A stretch of DNA of 64,000 bases, taken from Streptomyces nymphaeiformis (GTDB lineage: Bacteria > Actinomycetota > Actinomycetes > Streptomycetales > Streptomycetaceae). Within the stretch, counting starts at the first letter, position 1. Each line of letters begins with the position of its first letter. Positions 1 to 6,780 of this stretch are shown here, one piece after another. The notes below the pieces were generated by a model. That model had not been told where the DNA came from. It made no database searches and saw only the letters and a program-made list of their open reading frames with translations. The position numbers were made by a program, and so were the translations under genes. Where the stretch lies: contig NZ_JACHJY010000005.1 in assembly GCF_014203895.1 (NCBI RefSeq), positions 1 through 64,000 of the forward strand, read 5' to 3'.

Positions 1-236
1 CTTCCTTCGTTCCCGTTTCCGGGCCCTCCGGGCGCTTCCTTCGTTTCCGACTCTATCAGATCTTTCCGATCCGATTTCCTCGGTGCTTTCCGGTCTCGAA
101 TTTGTTTTCTTCGAGGCCTTCCGGCGTGTTCCGACTTTATCAGATGTTCTGAGTCGGATTTCCCGCCTCCCGGTTCATCCTCCGGGCGCACTGCGGCGCC
201 GGGGACTTCCCGATCTGGCGGAGCCGTAAACGTACT
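1..236 (-). promoter_or_regulatory. rRNA operon leader/promoter region (16S gene beyond left edge)
   Basis: Read on the minus strand, this stretch carries two copies of the block ATCTGATAnAGTCGGAA, with hexamers TAAAGT (134-139) and TAGAGT (50-55) 84 bp apart. Each copy is preceded by GAAATC about 17 bp upstream, so the pair looks like a duplicated promoter. The A/G-rich sequence after them (AAAGCACCGAGGAAATCGG, then GAAGCGCCCGGAGGG) is what I remember from the region just upstream of Streptomyces 16S rRNA genes. The 16S gene itself would start outside the window. No protein-coding frame is convincing here. The duplication is directly visible; the rRNA assignment is from memory of the family. 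Confidence 0.65.
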
Positions 237-276
237 GGAGCGGGGCGCCCCGATGCAAATCGAGGGGCCCCGCTCC
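237..276 (-). terminator. Terminator hairpin downstream of rnj
   Basis: An 18-bp inverted repeat (237-254 with 259-276, two mismatches, GCAA/TTGC loop) starts 23 bases after the rnj stop codon on the minus strand. It separates rnj from the rRNA leader further left. Confidence 0.75.
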
Positions 277-298
277 GGTGTCGCGCTGGTCAGGCCTG

Positions 299-1984
299 TC
301 AGACCTCGACGACGACCGGGAGGATCATCGGTCGCCGGCGGTAGGTGTCGGAGACCCACTTGCCGACGGTGCGGCGGATCAGCTGCTGGAGCTGGTGGGG
401 TTCGACGACGCCGTCCTGGGCCGACTTGTTGAGCGCCTGGTCGATCTTCGGGATCACCGCGTCGAAGGCGGAGTCGTCGATCCCGGAGCCGCGGGCGTGG
501 ACGTACGGGCCGGCCGTGATCTTGCCGGTCGAGGAGTCCACGACCACGAAGACCGAGATGATGCCCTCCTCGCCGAGGATGCGGCGGTCCTTGAGGGAGG
601 TCTCGGTGACGTCGCCGACCGAGAGGCCGTCCACGTACACGTAGCCCGCCTGGACCTTGCCGGTGATGCGGGCGCGGCCGTCGACCAGGTCGACGACGAC
701 GCCGTCCTCGGCGATGACGATGTGGTCCTTGGGGATGCCCGTCATCGCGCCGAGCTCGGCGTTGGCGCGCAGGTGGCGCCATTCGCCGTGGACCGGCATG
801 AGGTTCTTCGGCTTGCAGATGTTGTAGAAGTACAGCAGCTCGCCGGCCGAGGCGTGGCCCGAGACGTGGACCTTGGCGTTGCCCTTGTGGACCACGTTCG
901 CGCCCCAGCGGGTCAGGCCGTTGATCACGCGGTAGACCGCGTTCTCGTTGCCCGGGATGAGCGAGGACGCGAGGATGACCGTGTCGCCGGGGACGATGCG
1001 GATCTGGTGGTCGCGGTTGGCCATGCGGGACAGGGCCGCCATGGGCTCGCCCTGGGAACCCGTGCAGACCAGCACGACCTCGTCGTCCGGCAGGTCGTCG
1101 AGGGTCTTCACGTCCACGACGAGGCCGGCCGGGACCCGGAGGTAGCCCAGGTCGCGGGCGATGCCCATGTTGCGGACCATCGAGCGGCCGACGAAGGCGA
1201 CCCGGCGGCCGTACTCGTGGGCGGCGTCGATGATCTGCTGGATGCGGTGCACGTGGCTGGCGAAGCTGGCCACGATGATGCGCTTCGGGGCGTTCGCGAA
1301 GACGTTCCGCAGGACGTTCGAGATGTCCCGCTCCGGCGGGACGAAGCCCGGGACCTCGGCGTTCGTCGAGTCGGACAGCAGGAGGTCGATGCCCTCCTCG
1401 CTGAGCCGCGCGAAGGCGTGGAGGTCGGTCAGGCGGCCGTCCATCGGGAGCTGGTCCATCTTGAAGTCACCGGTGGCGACGGCCATGCCCGCAGGGGTGC
1501 GGATGGCGACGGCCAGGGCGTCCGGGATGGAGTGGTTGACCGCGACGAACTCGCAGTCGAAGGGGCCCAGCTGCTCGCGGTCGCCTTCCTTCACCTCGAG
1601 GGTGTAGGGGCGGATGCGGTGCTCCTGGAGCTTCGCCTCGATCAGGGCGAGGGTCAGCTTGGAGCCGATGAGCGGGATGTCCGGCTTCATCCGGAGCAGG
1701 TAGGGGACGGCACCGATGTGGTCCTCGTGGCCGTGCGTGAGCACGACGCCCTCGATGTCGTCGAGGCGGTCCCTGATGATGGTGAAGTCCGGCAGGATCA
1801 GGTCGACACCGGGCTGCTCCTCCTCCGGGAAGAGGACGCCGCAGTCGACGATCAGCAGACGGCCGTCGAACTCGAAGACCGTCATGTTGCGGCCGATCTC
1901 GCCGAGGCCGCCGAGCGGGATGACGCGCAGGCCGCCCTTGGGCAGCTTCGGCGGGGCGCCGAGTTCAGGATGCGGATGACTCAA
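299..1984 (-). CDS. rnj: Ribonuclease J (metallo-beta-lactamase/beta-CASP RNase)
   Basis: RNase J is a 5'-3' exo- and endoribonuclease for mRNA decay and rRNA maturation. Visible are the HGHEDH zinc motif, the beta-lactamase motif VNHSIPDA, GDFKMD, the beta-CASP signature SHVHRIQQI and VHGEWRHL. I place the start at the TTG at 1984 (561 residues), because GAGGAG lies 6-7 bases upstream and the protein then begins SHPHPELGAPPKLPKGG, as I recall for Streptomyces RNase J. The frame stays open up to 2041, but the extra 19 residues would translate across a perfect hairpin. It lies downstream of dapA on the same strand, the order known from actinobacteria. Confidence 0.95.
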   Translation of the reverse strand: MSHPHPELGAPPKLPKGGLRVIPLGGLGEIGRNMTVFEFDGRLLIVDCGVLFPEEEQPGVDLILPDFTIIRDRLDDIEGVVLTHGHEDHIGAVPYLLRMKPDIPLIGSKLTLALIEAKLQEHRIRPYTLEVKEGDREQLGPFDCEFVAVNHSIPDALAVAIRTPAGMAVATGDFKMDQLPMDGRLTDLHAFARLSEEGIDLLLSDSTNAEVPGFVPPERDISNVLRNVFANAPKRIIVASFASHVHRIQQIIDAAHEYGRRVAFVGRSMVRNMGIARDLGYLRVPAGLVVDVKTLDDLPDDEVVLVCTGSQGEPMAALSRMANRDHQIRIVPGDTVILASSLIPGNENAVYRVINGLTRWGANVVHKGNAKVHVSGHASAGELLYFYNICKPKNLMPVHGEWRHLRANAELGAMTGIPKDHIVIAEDGVVVDLVDGRARITGKVQAGYVYVDGLSVGDVTETSLKDRRILGEEGIISVFVVVDSSTGKITAGPYVHARGSGIDDSAFDAVIPKIDQALNKSAQDGVVEPHQLQQLIRRTVGKWVSDTYRRRPMILPVVVEV

Positions 1985-2000
1985 AAGACTCTCCTCACCA

Positions 2001-2035
2001 TGCGCGCCACGTACCGGTCGGGCACGTGGCGCGCA
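2001..2035 (-). other. 12-bp perfect hairpin just before the rnj ribosome binding site
   Basis: TGCGCGCCACGT (2001-2012) pairs perfectly with 2024-2035 around an 11-base loop. It lies between the dapA stop and the rnj start, and ends four bases before the GAGGAG ribosome binding site of rnj. It could terminate dapA transcripts partially, protect the 5' end of a processed rnj mRNA, or control rnj translation. The structure is certain, the role is inference. Confidence 0.6.
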
Positions 2036-2084
2036 TGACAATCGTGCACTTGCTGTTGTCAGTGTTCAGTTGTGAAGTCTGTTG

Positions 2085-2984
2085 TCAGAGTTCTACCCCG
2101 CCGGCGGCCAGGTCGACCTTGAGCTGCTCGGTCTCCTGTGCGGAGAGCTCGACGAGCGGCAGGCGCAGCGGGCCGGCCGGGAGGCCCTGGAGGGCGAGGG
2201 CGGCCTTGGTGGTCATGACGCCCTGGGTGCGGAACATGCCGGTGTAGACCGGGAGCAGCTTCTGGTGGATCTCGGTGGCCTTCTGGACCTCGCCGCCGAG
2301 GTGGGCCTCGAGGAGGGCGCGGAGCTCCGGGGTGACGAGGTGGCCGACGACGGAGACGAAGCCGCAGGCGCCGACGGAGAGCAGCGGCAGGTTGAGCATG
2401 TCGTCGCCGGAGTACCAGGCGAGGCCGGAGCGGGTGATGGCCCAGCTGGCGCGGCCGAGGTCGCCCTTGGCGTCCTTGTTGGCGACGATGCGCGGGTGCT
2501 CGGCGAGGCGGACGATCGTCTCGGTGTCGATCGGGACGCCGCTGCGGCCGGGGATGTCGTACAGCATGACGGGGAGGCCGGTGGCGTCGGCGATGGCCGA
2601 GAAGTGCCGGTACAGGCCCTCTTGCGGGGGCTTGTTGTAGTAGGGCGTCACGGCGAGGAGGCCGTGGGCGCCGTCGCGCTCGGCGGTGCGGGCGAGTTCG
2701 ACGGAGTGGTGGGTGTCGTTGGTGCCGATGCCGGCGACGACGTGGGCGCGGTCGCCGACCGCCTCCAGTACCGCTCGTACGAGGTCCGATTTCTCCGCGT
2801 CGCTGGTGGTCGGGGACTCGCCGGTGGTGCCGTTGATGACGAGGCCGTCGTTGCCTGCGTCCACCAGGTGGGTGGCGAGTCGCTGGGCACCGTCGAGGTC
2901 GAGTGCGCCGTCCGCCGTGAAGGGCGTGACCATGGCGGTGAGGACCCGCCCGAAGGGGGTCTGCGGAGTGGAGATCGGAGCCAT
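2085..2984 (-). CDS. dapA: 4-hydroxy-tetrahydrodipicolinate synthase
   Basis: Condenses pyruvate with aspartate semialdehyde, the first committed step to diaminopimelate (cell wall) and lysine. The product is 299 residues, the usual length. It shows the pyruvate-site loop NGTTGESPT (about 51-59), the tyrosines of TPYYNKPPQEGLY and LYDIPGRSG (Y142), and the Schiff-base lysine K170 in VANKDAKGD. The ATG at 2984 (MAPISTPQTP) is preferred over a GTG three codons upstream; the longer form would add a TTA codon, rare in streptomycetes. rnj follows 100 bases downstream on the same strand. A 336-bp gap lies upstream, where thyX is usually found. Confidence 0.96.
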   Translation of the reverse strand: MAPISTPQTPFGRVLTAMVTPFTADGALDLDGAQRLATHLVDAGNDGLVINGTTGESPTTSDAEKSDLVRAVLEAVGDRAHVVAGIGTNDTHHSVELARTAERDGAHGLLAVTPYYNKPPQEGLYRHFSAIADATGLPVMLYDIPGRSGVPIDTETIVRLAEHPRIVANKDAKGDLGRASWAITRSGLAWYSGDDMLNLPLLSVGACGFVSVVGHLVTPELRALLEAHLGGEVQKATEIHQKLLPVYTGMFRTQGVMTTKAALALQGLPAGPLRLPLVELSAQETEQLKVDLAAGGVEL

Positions 2985-3320
2985 GGGTAACACGCTACTC
3001 GCTGCTCAGCGCCGGGTGCCCCTGAGGGGGACAGGAGAAAGGGAGCCCGGCGCTGCCTGCTCGGGGGTTCAGGCAGCGCCGGGTCCGTTTGATCAGCCTA
3101 GATGAACTTCTCGAAACGTCGCAATACGGACACTTCGCATCGTGCGTTCGGACATGTGTGCTCCACAGGAGCTCCACGGTCCTCCGAACCCGGTCCGCTC
3201 GCCGGGACTGCGTCCTACCGGAGGACTATATTCCGCCGCTTTGATGAAAAAGGGCACCAAAACGTCGGTTCCGTCGTCTGTACCTGTGACGCATGACGAC
3301 GAAGAAGGAGAGTGGCTCTG
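2985..3320. other. Intergenic gap between dapA and the divergent small gene; no gene recognised
   Basis: This 336-bp gap has a lower-GC middle part (about 3085-3300) with short frames on both strands, none resembling a known protein. It contains a strong hairpin (3046-3083) and a minus-strand TATAGT hexamer (complement of 3223-3228) that could serve as a -10 box for dapA. If so, the dapA leader would be about 220 bases and include the hairpin. In Streptomyces and Mycobacterium thyX commonly sits next to dapA; nothing resembling ThyX is present. Confidence 0.5.
3046..3083. terminator. 14-bp perfect hairpin upstream of dapA
   Basis: CCCGGCGCTGCCTG (3046-3059) is perfectly complementary to 3070-3083, with a 10-base loop. 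On the plus strand it is followed by TCCGTTTGATC, on the minus strand by CTCCCTTTCTCC. No gene ends next to it: dapA starts about 60 bases away on the minus strand and the nearest plus-strand gene begins at 3321. It is either an orphan terminator left by a lost gene or an attenuator in the dapA leader. Confidence 0.6.
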
Positions 3321-3560
3321 ATGTTCCGCCGGCGAGAGGCCGTACCGTTCGCGTTCGTCGCGGAGGCCGACCACTTCCGCAGTAACGTCACTCCACCGCC
3401 CCGGGAGCGCCTCAGCCCCTCGCAGATCGTGGGCCGCACCCTGCTCGGGCTGACCGTCGTGGCCGGCCTCGTCGGCTCCCTCGTCTTCGGGATGCCCTCG
3501 CTCCAGTCGGGTGACTCCGCCACTCGTCAGCAGCAGTCCGAGGCGTCCGACAACCGCTGA
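3321..3560 (+). CDS. Small single-pass membrane protein, unknown function
   Basis: This encodes 79 residues with a charged N-terminal half, one hydrophobic helix (about 40-60, IVGRTLLGLTVVAGLVGSLV) and a short polar tail rich in Gln and Ser. The ATG at 3321 is chosen because AAGGAG lies about 10 bases upstream; the in-frame GTG at 3312 would sit almost on top of it. It precedes the PH-domain-like membrane protein on the same strand by 54 bases, so the two may be cotranscribed. I do not recognise a family. Codon use is typical of the neighbours. Confidence 0.7.
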   Translation: MFRRREAVPFAFVAEADHFRSNVTPPPRERLSPSQIVGRTLLGLTVVAGLVGSLVFGMPSLQSGDSATRQQQSEASDNR

Positions 3561-3614
3561 GGTAGCCTCACCGGGCATCGCCCCTTCGAGCGTGCTTGTG
3601 AGTGAGGACCTGTC

Positions 3615-4175
3615 GTGCCCCTGCCCTTCCTGACGGCCGACCGTGCGTTTGACACGACCGACCATGCCGCCCTGCCGTTCGACGACCACGATCAGTGGCG
3701 CCGTCCGTACCGGCCCGGGTCCTGGCGGGTGGGGGCGGCGGCGCTCGCGCTGCTGCTCGCCTCGTTCATCCTGCTCGCCGCCGTGGTCGTCGCGTTCGCC
3801 GGAGCCTTCGGCGGCGCGTGCGTCACGCTCGGCCTCGCCGTGCTCGTCATCGCGGCCGCCCTGCGGATGCTGCGCATGGGCGCCTGGGTGAGCCGCGCCG
3901 GCGTGCGCCGCGTGGGCTTCTTCTCGACCGTCACCGTGCCCTGGGCGAAGGTGACGTCCGTCCGGACCACCCAGCAGCCGGTGCGCTGGCTGGGATTCCC
4001 CCGCACGGTCCAGGGCCAGGCCCTGGCGCTCGACCGGCGGGGTGGTGAGCAGCTGCTGCTGCTCACCACCCACAACGCCGACTTCCTGTCCCGCATCGAG
4101 GCCTTCGACCGGGCGGCCGACTCGGTCGAGGCCTGGAACGCCGAGTACGGCACGGCCCCGGCCGCTACGCGCTGA
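3615..4175 (+). CDS. Bacterial PH-domain-like membrane protein
   Basis: The 186-residue protein has two adjacent hydrophobic helices (about 38-58 and 62-82) and then a soluble domain. That domain opens WVSRAGVRRVGFFSTVTVPWAKVTSVRTT, a pattern typical of small bacterial PH-like (bPH) domains in which a membrane anchor precedes the beta-sandwich. The start is GTG at 3615 behind GTGAGGACC. Its 3' end overlaps the convergent gene at 4165-4617 by 11 bases. Such proteins are widespread in actinobacteria without a defined biochemical role; lipid or protein binding at the membrane is inference. Confidence 0.75.
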   Translation: MPLPFLTADRAFDTTDHAALPFDDHDQWRRPYRPGSWRVGAAALALLLASFILLAAVVVAFAGAFGGACVTLGLAVLVIAAALRMLRMGAWVSRAGVRRVGFFSTVTVPWAKVTSVRTTQQPVRWLGFPRTVQGQALALDRRGGEQLLLLTTHNADFLSRIEAFDRAADSVEAWNAEYGTAPAATR

Positions 4176-4617
4176 CCGGACGCCCCTCGTGGAGCGCGAT
4201 GGCCCGCTGCATCGCCTTGCGGGCCCTCGGGGTGTCCCGGGCGTCGTGGTAGGCCACCGCGAGCCGGAACCAGCAGCGCCAGTCCTCGGGTGAGTCCTCC
4301 GCCTCGGCCTTGCGCAGGGCGAAGACCTCGTCGGCCGAGTCCCGGTCGATCCGGCCGCCCTGCGTGCGCTTCAGCTCGTCGACGGGCAGACCGCCCTCGG
4401 CCTCCAGCTCGGCGGCCAGGCGGTTGGCCCGGCGCGCGAAGCCGGTGTTCTTCCAGAGGAACCAGCCGCCGACGACGGGCAGCAGGAACGCCACCGCGCC
4501 CATGCCCATGGCGGCCGGCTCGCCCGTGAGGAGGAGCAGGACCCCCTCCATCCCGACCACGCCGAAGACGAGGACGAGGACGGTGGCCAGGAAGACGTAC
4601 GTGATCTTTCCGCCCAT
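4165..4617 (-). CDS. TPR-like membrane protein downstream of dapB
   Basis: The protein is 150 residues. Two hydrophobic helices occupy about residues 5-30 and 37-55. A charged stretch with acidic and basic runs follows, then a C-terminal segment (WRCWFRLAVAYHDARD..ARKAMQRAIAL) that reads as one tetratricopeptide-type helix pair. The start lies 5 bases after the dapB stop, so it is probably translated from the dapB message. It overlaps the convergent PH-like gene by 11 bases at the 3' end. The function is unknown; the association with dapB may be only transcriptional. Confidence 0.75.
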   Translation of the reverse strand: MGGKITYVFLATVLVLVFGVVGMEGVLLLLTGEPAAMGMGAVAFLLPVVGGWFLWKNTGFARRANRLAAELEAEGGLPVDELKRTQGGRIDRDSADEVFALRKAEAEDSPEDWRCWFRLAVAYHDARDTPRARKAMQRAIALHEGRPVSA

Positions 4618-4622
4618 GGCCG

Positions 4623-5375
4623 TCAGCCCAGGTCCAGGAAGTGCTCCAGGCCGAAGGTGAGGCCCGGAGTCGTGGTCACGCGGCGGGCGCCCAGAAGGAT
4701 GCCCGGCATGAAGCTGGAGTGGTGCAGGGAGTCGTGCCGGACCGTGAGGGTCTCGCCCTCGCCGCCGAGCAGCACCTCCTGGTGGGCCAGCAGGCCCCGG
4801 AGGCGTACCGCGTGCACGGGAACGCCGTCGACGTTCGCCCCGCGCGCCCCGTCGAGGGCGGTGGTCGTGGCGTCGGGCTGCGGGGCGCAGCCTGCCTTCG
4901 ACCGGGCCTCGGCGATGAGCTGGGCGGTGCGGGTCGCCGTGCCGGAGGGCGCGTCGACCTTGTTGGGGTGGTGCAGTTCGACGACCTCGACCGACTCGAA
5001 GTACGGGGCCGCGATCTGCGCGAACTTCATGGTGAGGACGGCGCCGATGGAGAAGTTCGGGGCGATGAGGACGCCGGTCTCCGGGGAGGCGGCGAGCCAG
5101 CCGTTCAGCTGCGCGAGACGGTCCTCGGTCCAGCCGGTGGTGCCGACGACCGCGTGGATGCCGTGGCCCACGCAGAAGTCGAGGTTCTCCATGACCGAGT
5201 CGGGGGTGGTCAGCTCGACGACGACCTGGGCGCCCGCCTCGGTGAGCGCCTCCAGACGGTCGCCGCGGCCGAGGGCCGCTACCAGTTCCATGTCCTGGGC
5301 GGCCTCGACGGCCCTGACGGCCTCGGAGCCGATGCGGCCCTTGGCTCCGAGGACCGCCACGCGCAGCTTGCTCAT
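4623..5375 (-). CDS. dapB: 4-hydroxy-tetrahydrodipicolinate reductase
   Basis: The NAD(P)H-dependent second enzyme of the diaminopimelate/lysine branch, using the dapA product. At 250 residues it is typical. It has an N-terminal dinucleotide-binding GAKGRIGSEAV, the GTTGW motif, and the substrate-site signature ELHHPNKVDAPSGTA near residue 150. The ATG at 5375 follows AAGGAAGAG. It sits 25 bases downstream of the M16 peptidase gene and 5 bases upstream of the TPR-like gene, so the minus-strand run from rpsO through pnp, the peptidase, dapB and the TPR gene may form one long transcription unit with internal processing. Confidence 0.95.
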   Translation of the reverse strand: MSKLRVAVLGAKGRIGSEAVRAVEAAQDMELVAALGRGDRLEALTEAGAQVVVELTTPDSVMENLDFCVGHGIHAVVGTTGWTEDRLAQLNGWLAASPETGVLIAPNFSIGAVLTMKFAQIAAPYFESVEVVELHHPNKVDAPSGTATRTAQLIAEARSKAGCAPQPDATTTALDGARGANVDGVPVHAVRLRGLLAHQEVLLGGEGETLTVRHDSLHHSSFMPGILLGARRVTTTPGLTFGLEHFLDLG

Positions 5376-5400
5376 TGCTCTTCCTTACGGGACTTGTGGG

Positions 5401-6780
5401 TCAGGAGACCGCTTGGTGGAGGCGGTCCGCCTGCTTGTCCTTCAGCGGGCCGATCACCGACAGCGAGGGCCGCTGCTCCAGTACATCGCGGGCGACCTCG
5501 CGGACCTCGTCCGGGGTGACCGCCGCGATCCGGGTCAGCATGTCGTCGACGGACATCTGGGTGCCCCAGCACAGCTCGCTCTTGCCGATGCGGTTCATCA
5601 GCGCGCCGGTGTCCTCCAGGCCGAGGACGGTCGAGCCGGAGAGCTGGCCGACGGCGCGGTTGATCTCCTCGTCCGTGAGGCCGTCGGAGGCGACCTTGTC
5701 GAGCTCGTCGCGGCAGATCTTCAGGACGTCGTGGACCTGGCTGGGCCGGCAGCCCGCGTACACCCCGAAGAGGCCGCAGTCGGCGAAGCCCGAGGTGTAC
5801 GAGTACACGCTGTAGGCCAGGCCGCGCTTCTCGCGGACCTCCTGGAAGAGGCGGGAGGACATGCCGCCGCCGAGGGCGGTGTTCAGCACGCCGAGGGCCC
5901 AGCGGCGGTCGTCGGTGCGGGCCAGGCCCGGCATGCCGAGGACCACGTGCGCCTGCTCGGTCTTGCGGTTCAGGAGCTCGACGCGGCCCGCCGTACGGAG
6001 GGTCCGGGAGCCCTCGCGGGGGGCGACGGGGACGGCGTCGGTACGGGTCAGGGCGCCGGCGCGTTCGAAGGCGCGGCGGACCTGGCGCACCACCGTGGCG
6101 TGGTCGACGTTGCCGGCGGCGGCGACGACCAGGTGGGTCGGGTCGTAGTGCTTCTTGTAGAAGCGGGCGATCTGGCCGCGGCTGAGCGCGTTGATCGTGT
6201 CGACGGTGCCGAGGACCGGACGGCCCAGCGGGGTGTCGCCGAACATCGTCTGCGCGAACAGCTCGTGCACGACGTCACCGGGGTCGTCCTCGGTCATCGC
6301 GATCTCTTCGAGGATGACGCCGCGCTCGGCGTCCACGTCCTCGTCGAGGATCAGCGAGTCGGTGAGCATGTCGCAGACGACGTCGATCGCCAGCGGCAGG
6401 TCGGTGTCGAGGACCCGGGCGTAGTAGCAGGTGTACTCCTTCGCCGTGAAGGCGTTCATCTCGCCGCCGACTGCGTCGATCGCGGCGGAGATGTCGAGGG
6501 CGGACCGCTTGTGGGTGCCCTTGAAGAGGAGGTGCTCCAGGTAGTGGGTCGCGCCGTTGAGCGTCGGGGTCTCGTCGCGGGATCCGACGTGCGCCCAGAT
6601 GCCGAAGGTGGCGGAGCGCACGGAGGGGAGGGTCTCGGTGACGATCCTCAGGCCCCCGGGGAGGGTCGTGCGGCGGACCGTGCCGATGCCGTCCTTGCCC
6701 GGGAGAAGCGTTTGGGTACGGGCGACGGCCCGCCCCTCCGAAGAGGGGCGGGCCGTCGCGCGGGAACTACGGGACGTCAC
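5401..6780 (-). CDS. M16-family zinc peptidase (insulinase/processing-peptidase type)
   Basis: The protein is 459 residues with the inverted zinc motif HYLEH (HxxEH) near residue 82 and the downstream glutamate region ERGVILEEIAMTEDDP. The N- and C-terminal halves both have the M16 fold pattern, including RGLAYSVYSYTSGFAD in the second half. The start GTG at 6780 overlaps the pnp stop (GTGA), suggesting translational coupling. A striking feature is a 16-bp hairpin inside codons of the first 20 residues (6723-6758). No convincing downstream start exists before the conserved TLPGGLRIVTE region, so the hairpin must be translated if this start is right. The pairing with pnp is standard in streptomycetes; substrates are unknown. 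Confidence 0.9.
   Translation of the reverse strand: MTSRSSRATARPSSEGRAVARTQTLLPGKDGIGTVRRTTLPGGLRIVTETLPSVRSATFGIWAHVGSRDETPTLNGATHYLEHLLFKGTHKRSALDISAAIDAVGGEMNAFTAKEYTCYYARVLDTDLPLAIDVVCDMLTDSLILDEDVDAERGVILEEIAMTEDDPGDVVHELFAQTMFGDTPLGRPVLGTVDTINALSRGQIARFYKKHYDPTHLVVAAAGNVDHATVVRQVRRAFERAGALTRTDAVPVAPREGSRTLRTAGRVELLNRKTEQAHVVLGMPGLARTDDRRWALGVLNTALGGGMSSRLFQEVREKRGLAYSVYSYTSGFADCGLFGVYAGCRPSQVHDVLKICRDELDKVASDGLTDEEINRAVGQLSGSTVLGLEDTGALMNRIGKSELCWGTQMSVDDMLTRIAAVTPDEVREVARDVLEQRPSLSVIGPLKDKQADRLHQAVS
6723..6758 (-). terminator. 16-bp C(UUCG)G hairpin at the pnp 3' end, inside the next coding region
   Basis: The arms 6723-6738 and 6743-6758 are perfectly complementary. On the minus-strand RNA the loop is UUCG closed by C-G, the most stable tetraloop class. 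It begins about 20 bases after the pnp stop and lies within the first codons of the M16 peptidase. It could be a partial terminator, a block protecting pnp mRNA from 3' exonucleases, or a translation brake for the peptidase. No U-run follows, so complete termination is doubtful. Confidence 0.7.

Noticed and set aside
2985..2993. Upstream GTG start of dapA that would include a TTA codon and suggest bldA control
   Set aside because: The ATG at 2984 matches the usual N-terminus of the enzyme; the extra three codons are probably untranslated leader.
3102..3296. Plus-strand frame of 64 codons in the dapA upstream gap, considered as a thyX remnant or small gene
   Set aside because: No ThyX motif (RHRxxS) and no ribosome site; codon use is not biased.
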